Assembly (NCBI RefSeq): GCF_004795055.1
Contig: NZ_SSBJ01000024.1
Span: 59,548 to 123,547 of the forward strand
Origin: Streptomyces sp. A1136
Lineage (GTDB): Bacteria; Actinomycetota; Actinomycetes; Streptomycetales; Streptomycetaceae
Reading direction: 5' to 3'
DNA length: 64,000 bases
The notes under the pieces were generated by a model. It was not told the origin of the DNA. It made no database searches and saw only the letters and a program-made list of their open reading frames with translations. The position numbers and the translations under genes are program-made. Positions 62,806 to 64,000 of the stretch are shown piece after piece. Each line of letters starts with the position of its first letter. The stretch's first letter is position 1.

Positions 62806-64000
62806 TCATCGACGCTCTTCGTCGTGAGGGCCCCGGTGGGCCCACGGGTGGCGCAGCCGGATCCAGACGTCCCTGGCCTGTCGCCCGGCCGCCGAGCGGC
62901 TCCCGGCCACCAGCCGGTCCGCCTCGTCCGCCGTCTCGACCATGGGGCCGGAGCCCCGCAACGGTTTGCCGGCGGTCTCGTGCAGGAAGAGCGTCGAGAC
63001 GAAGCCGACGACACCGGCGACCATGAGGTAGTAGGCCGGGACCATGGTGTCGCCGGTCGTCTCCACGAGCGCCGAGGCGACCAGCGGCGTGGTCCCGCCG
63101 AAGAGGGAGACGGAGATGTTGAAGGCGAGGGACAGCGCCCCGTACCGCAGTCGGGTGGGGAACAGGGCGGGCAGCGTGGACGCGGCCGTTCCGGCGAAGC
63201 AGACCAGCAACAGGCCGAGCACGCCGCAGCCGACGGCGGGGAGCACGATCCCGCCCCGGCGGATCAGCAGGAACGCCGGCGCGGAGAGCGCCACCAGGGC
63301 GACGCTGCCGACCAGGAACACCGGACGCCGGCCCCACCGGTCCGAGGAGTGGCCGACCGTGGTGATGGTGAGGACCACGAGCAGCATGGTGGCGAGGACG
63401 AGCAGCTGCGCGGTCGTGTCGCTCTGGCCCAGGGTGACGGTCATGTAGGTCGGCAGGTACGAGGTCACCATGTAGTTGGTGACGTTGTAGAGCAGGACCA
63501 GTCCCATGCAGATGAGCACGGCCTGCCAGTGCTGGGTGAAGATCTCCTTCAGGCGTCCCTTGCCGGATTCGCGGGCGGCCTCGACGGGGTCCTCGTCCTC
63601 TTCGCCCGCCTCGCGCTCCGACGCCGCGTAGGCCGCCTCCTTCTTGAAGGCGGGGGTCTCCTCCAGTCTCATGCGCATGTAGAGACCGATCAGGCCGAGC
63701 GGACCCGCCAGGTAGAAGGGGATGCGCCAGCCCCAGTCCTCCAGGCCCGCGGTGCCCAGGACCAGCGTCAACACCGTGACCAGGCCCGAGCCCAGGGCGT
63801 AGCCGACGAAGGTGCCGAAGTCGAGCCAACTGCCCAGGAACCCGCGGCGGCGGTCGGGCGCGTATTCGGCGATGTAGGTGGTGGCGCCCGCGTACTCGCC
63901 GCCCGTCGAGAACCCCTGGACCAGACGGCAGACGAGGAGCAGCAACGGGGCGGCGACGCCGATGGACGCGTACGTCGGCAGGAAGCCGACGGCGAAGGTG
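62806..64000 (-). CDS. MHS-family MFS transporter, ProP-like (5' end beyond window)
   Basis: About 398 residues are visible; the gene continues past the right edge, where the first bases still code (TFAVGFLPTYASIGVAAPLL). Signatures of the metabolite:H+ symporter subfamily are clear: LLLVCRLVQGFSTGGEYAGA, AEYAPDRRRGFLGSWLDFGT and GHSSDRWGRRPVF. Around 10 membrane spans are present, with a charged cytosolic loop (EREAGEEDEDPVEAARESGK). Relatives import proline, betaine, citrate or other acids; a compatible-solute role would fit the rest of the window but is not shown. Ends 95 bases from the glycosylase-like gene on the same strand. Confidence 0.88.
   Translation of the reverse strand, partial: TFAVGFLPTYASIGVAAPLLLLVCRLVQGFSTGGEYAGATTYIAEYAPDRRRGFLGSWLDFGTFVGYALGSGLVTVLTLVLGTAGLEDWGWRIPFYLAGPLGLIGLYMRMRLEETPAFKKEAAYAASEREAGEEDEDPVEAARESGKGRLKEIFTQHWQAVLICMGLVLLYNVTNYMVTSYLPTYMTVTLGQSDTTAQLLVLATMLLVVLTITTVGHSSDRWGRRPVFLVGSVALVALSAPAFLLIRRGGIVLPAVGCGVLGLLLVCFAGTAASTLPALFPTRLRYGALSLAFNISVSLFGGTTPLVASALVETTGDTMVPAYYLMVAGVVGFVSTLFLHETAGKPLRGSGPMVETADEADRLVAGSRSAAGRQARDVWIRLRHPWAHRGPHDEERR

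Overview
The window is high-GC chromosomal DNA from a Streptomyces or a close relative. GTG starts are frequent, TTA codons are nearly absent, and many genes overlap by ATGA or GTGA. It carries Streptomyces hallmark loci: an isorenieratene-type carotenoid cluster, a rar/cvn conservon, a subtilisin inhibitor and terpene cyclization. No rRNA, tRNA, insertion sequence or CRISPR array was seen. All functional calls rest on reading the sequence and on family knowledge; no database search was run.

Layout. 1-7.0 kb: crtI(partial)-crtB-crtV on the plus strand converge on crtY-crtT-crtU on the minus strand; together they make an aromatic carotenoid. 7-10.9 kb: a protein of unknown function, a YrdB-like membrane protein, an exported beta-carbonic anhydrase, a mycothiol-transferase-like protein and a small secreted protein. 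11-18.4 kb: an osmoprotectant operon with a betaine-aldehyde dehydrogenase, a GMC choline-dehydrogenase-like oxidase, and an ABC importer (ATPase, double permease, binding lipoprotein). A strong terminator and a decayed TetR gene follow. 18.8-31.2 kb: CorA, an NTF2-like protein, an exported deacetylase-like protein, a class A PBP with a degenerate transpeptidase motif, a secreted amidase, a glutathionyl-hydroquinone-reductase-like protein, an MFS exporter, a cytidine deaminase, a ferric-reductase-like flavohemoprotein and an AhpD-like protein without its cysteines. 31.4-35.3 kb: a subtilisin inhibitor, a GlxA-type regulator, a second-type GAPDH, and a chimeric pseudogene joining beta-lactamase and PNPOx remnants.

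35.3-48.7 kb: small membrane and unknown proteins, a MOSC protein, KatG, an RNA 2',3'-cyclic phosphodiesterase, an erythromycin-esterase-like gene divergent from a double-HTH MerR regulator, a secreted RelA/SpoT-fold enzyme, an APH-like kinase, a decayed ricin-type lectin, a DUF4142 protein and a frameshifted class F sortase. 48.7-54 kb: an S9 peptidase, an N-acetylglutaminylglutamine-amidotransferase-like asparagine synthetase, a VOC protein and a truncated HAD hydrolase. 54.2-56.2 kb: a methyltransferase translationally coupled to a terpene synthase that carries the only in-frame TTA codon I found in an intact gene. 56.3-60.6 kb: the conservon cvnABCDE (rarABCDE type). 60.9-62.7 kb: a spore-photoproduct-lyase-like radical SAM enzyme coupled to a pyrimidine-dimer-glycosylase-like protein. 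62.8 kb to the end: an MHS-type MFS transporter, cut by the window edge.

Two themes recur. One is stress protection: osmolytes (betaine synthesis and uptake, a NAGGN-type amidotransferase, a ProP-like transporter), peroxide, UV and light (carotenoids, photolesion repair). The other is developmental or extracellular chemistry: the conservon, the terpene pair, the secreted inhibitor, the secreted alarmone-synthetase-like enzyme and the sortase. Several loci are decaying (TetR, beta-lactamase/PNPOx, ricin lectin, sortase), which suggests accessory chromosome rather than core.
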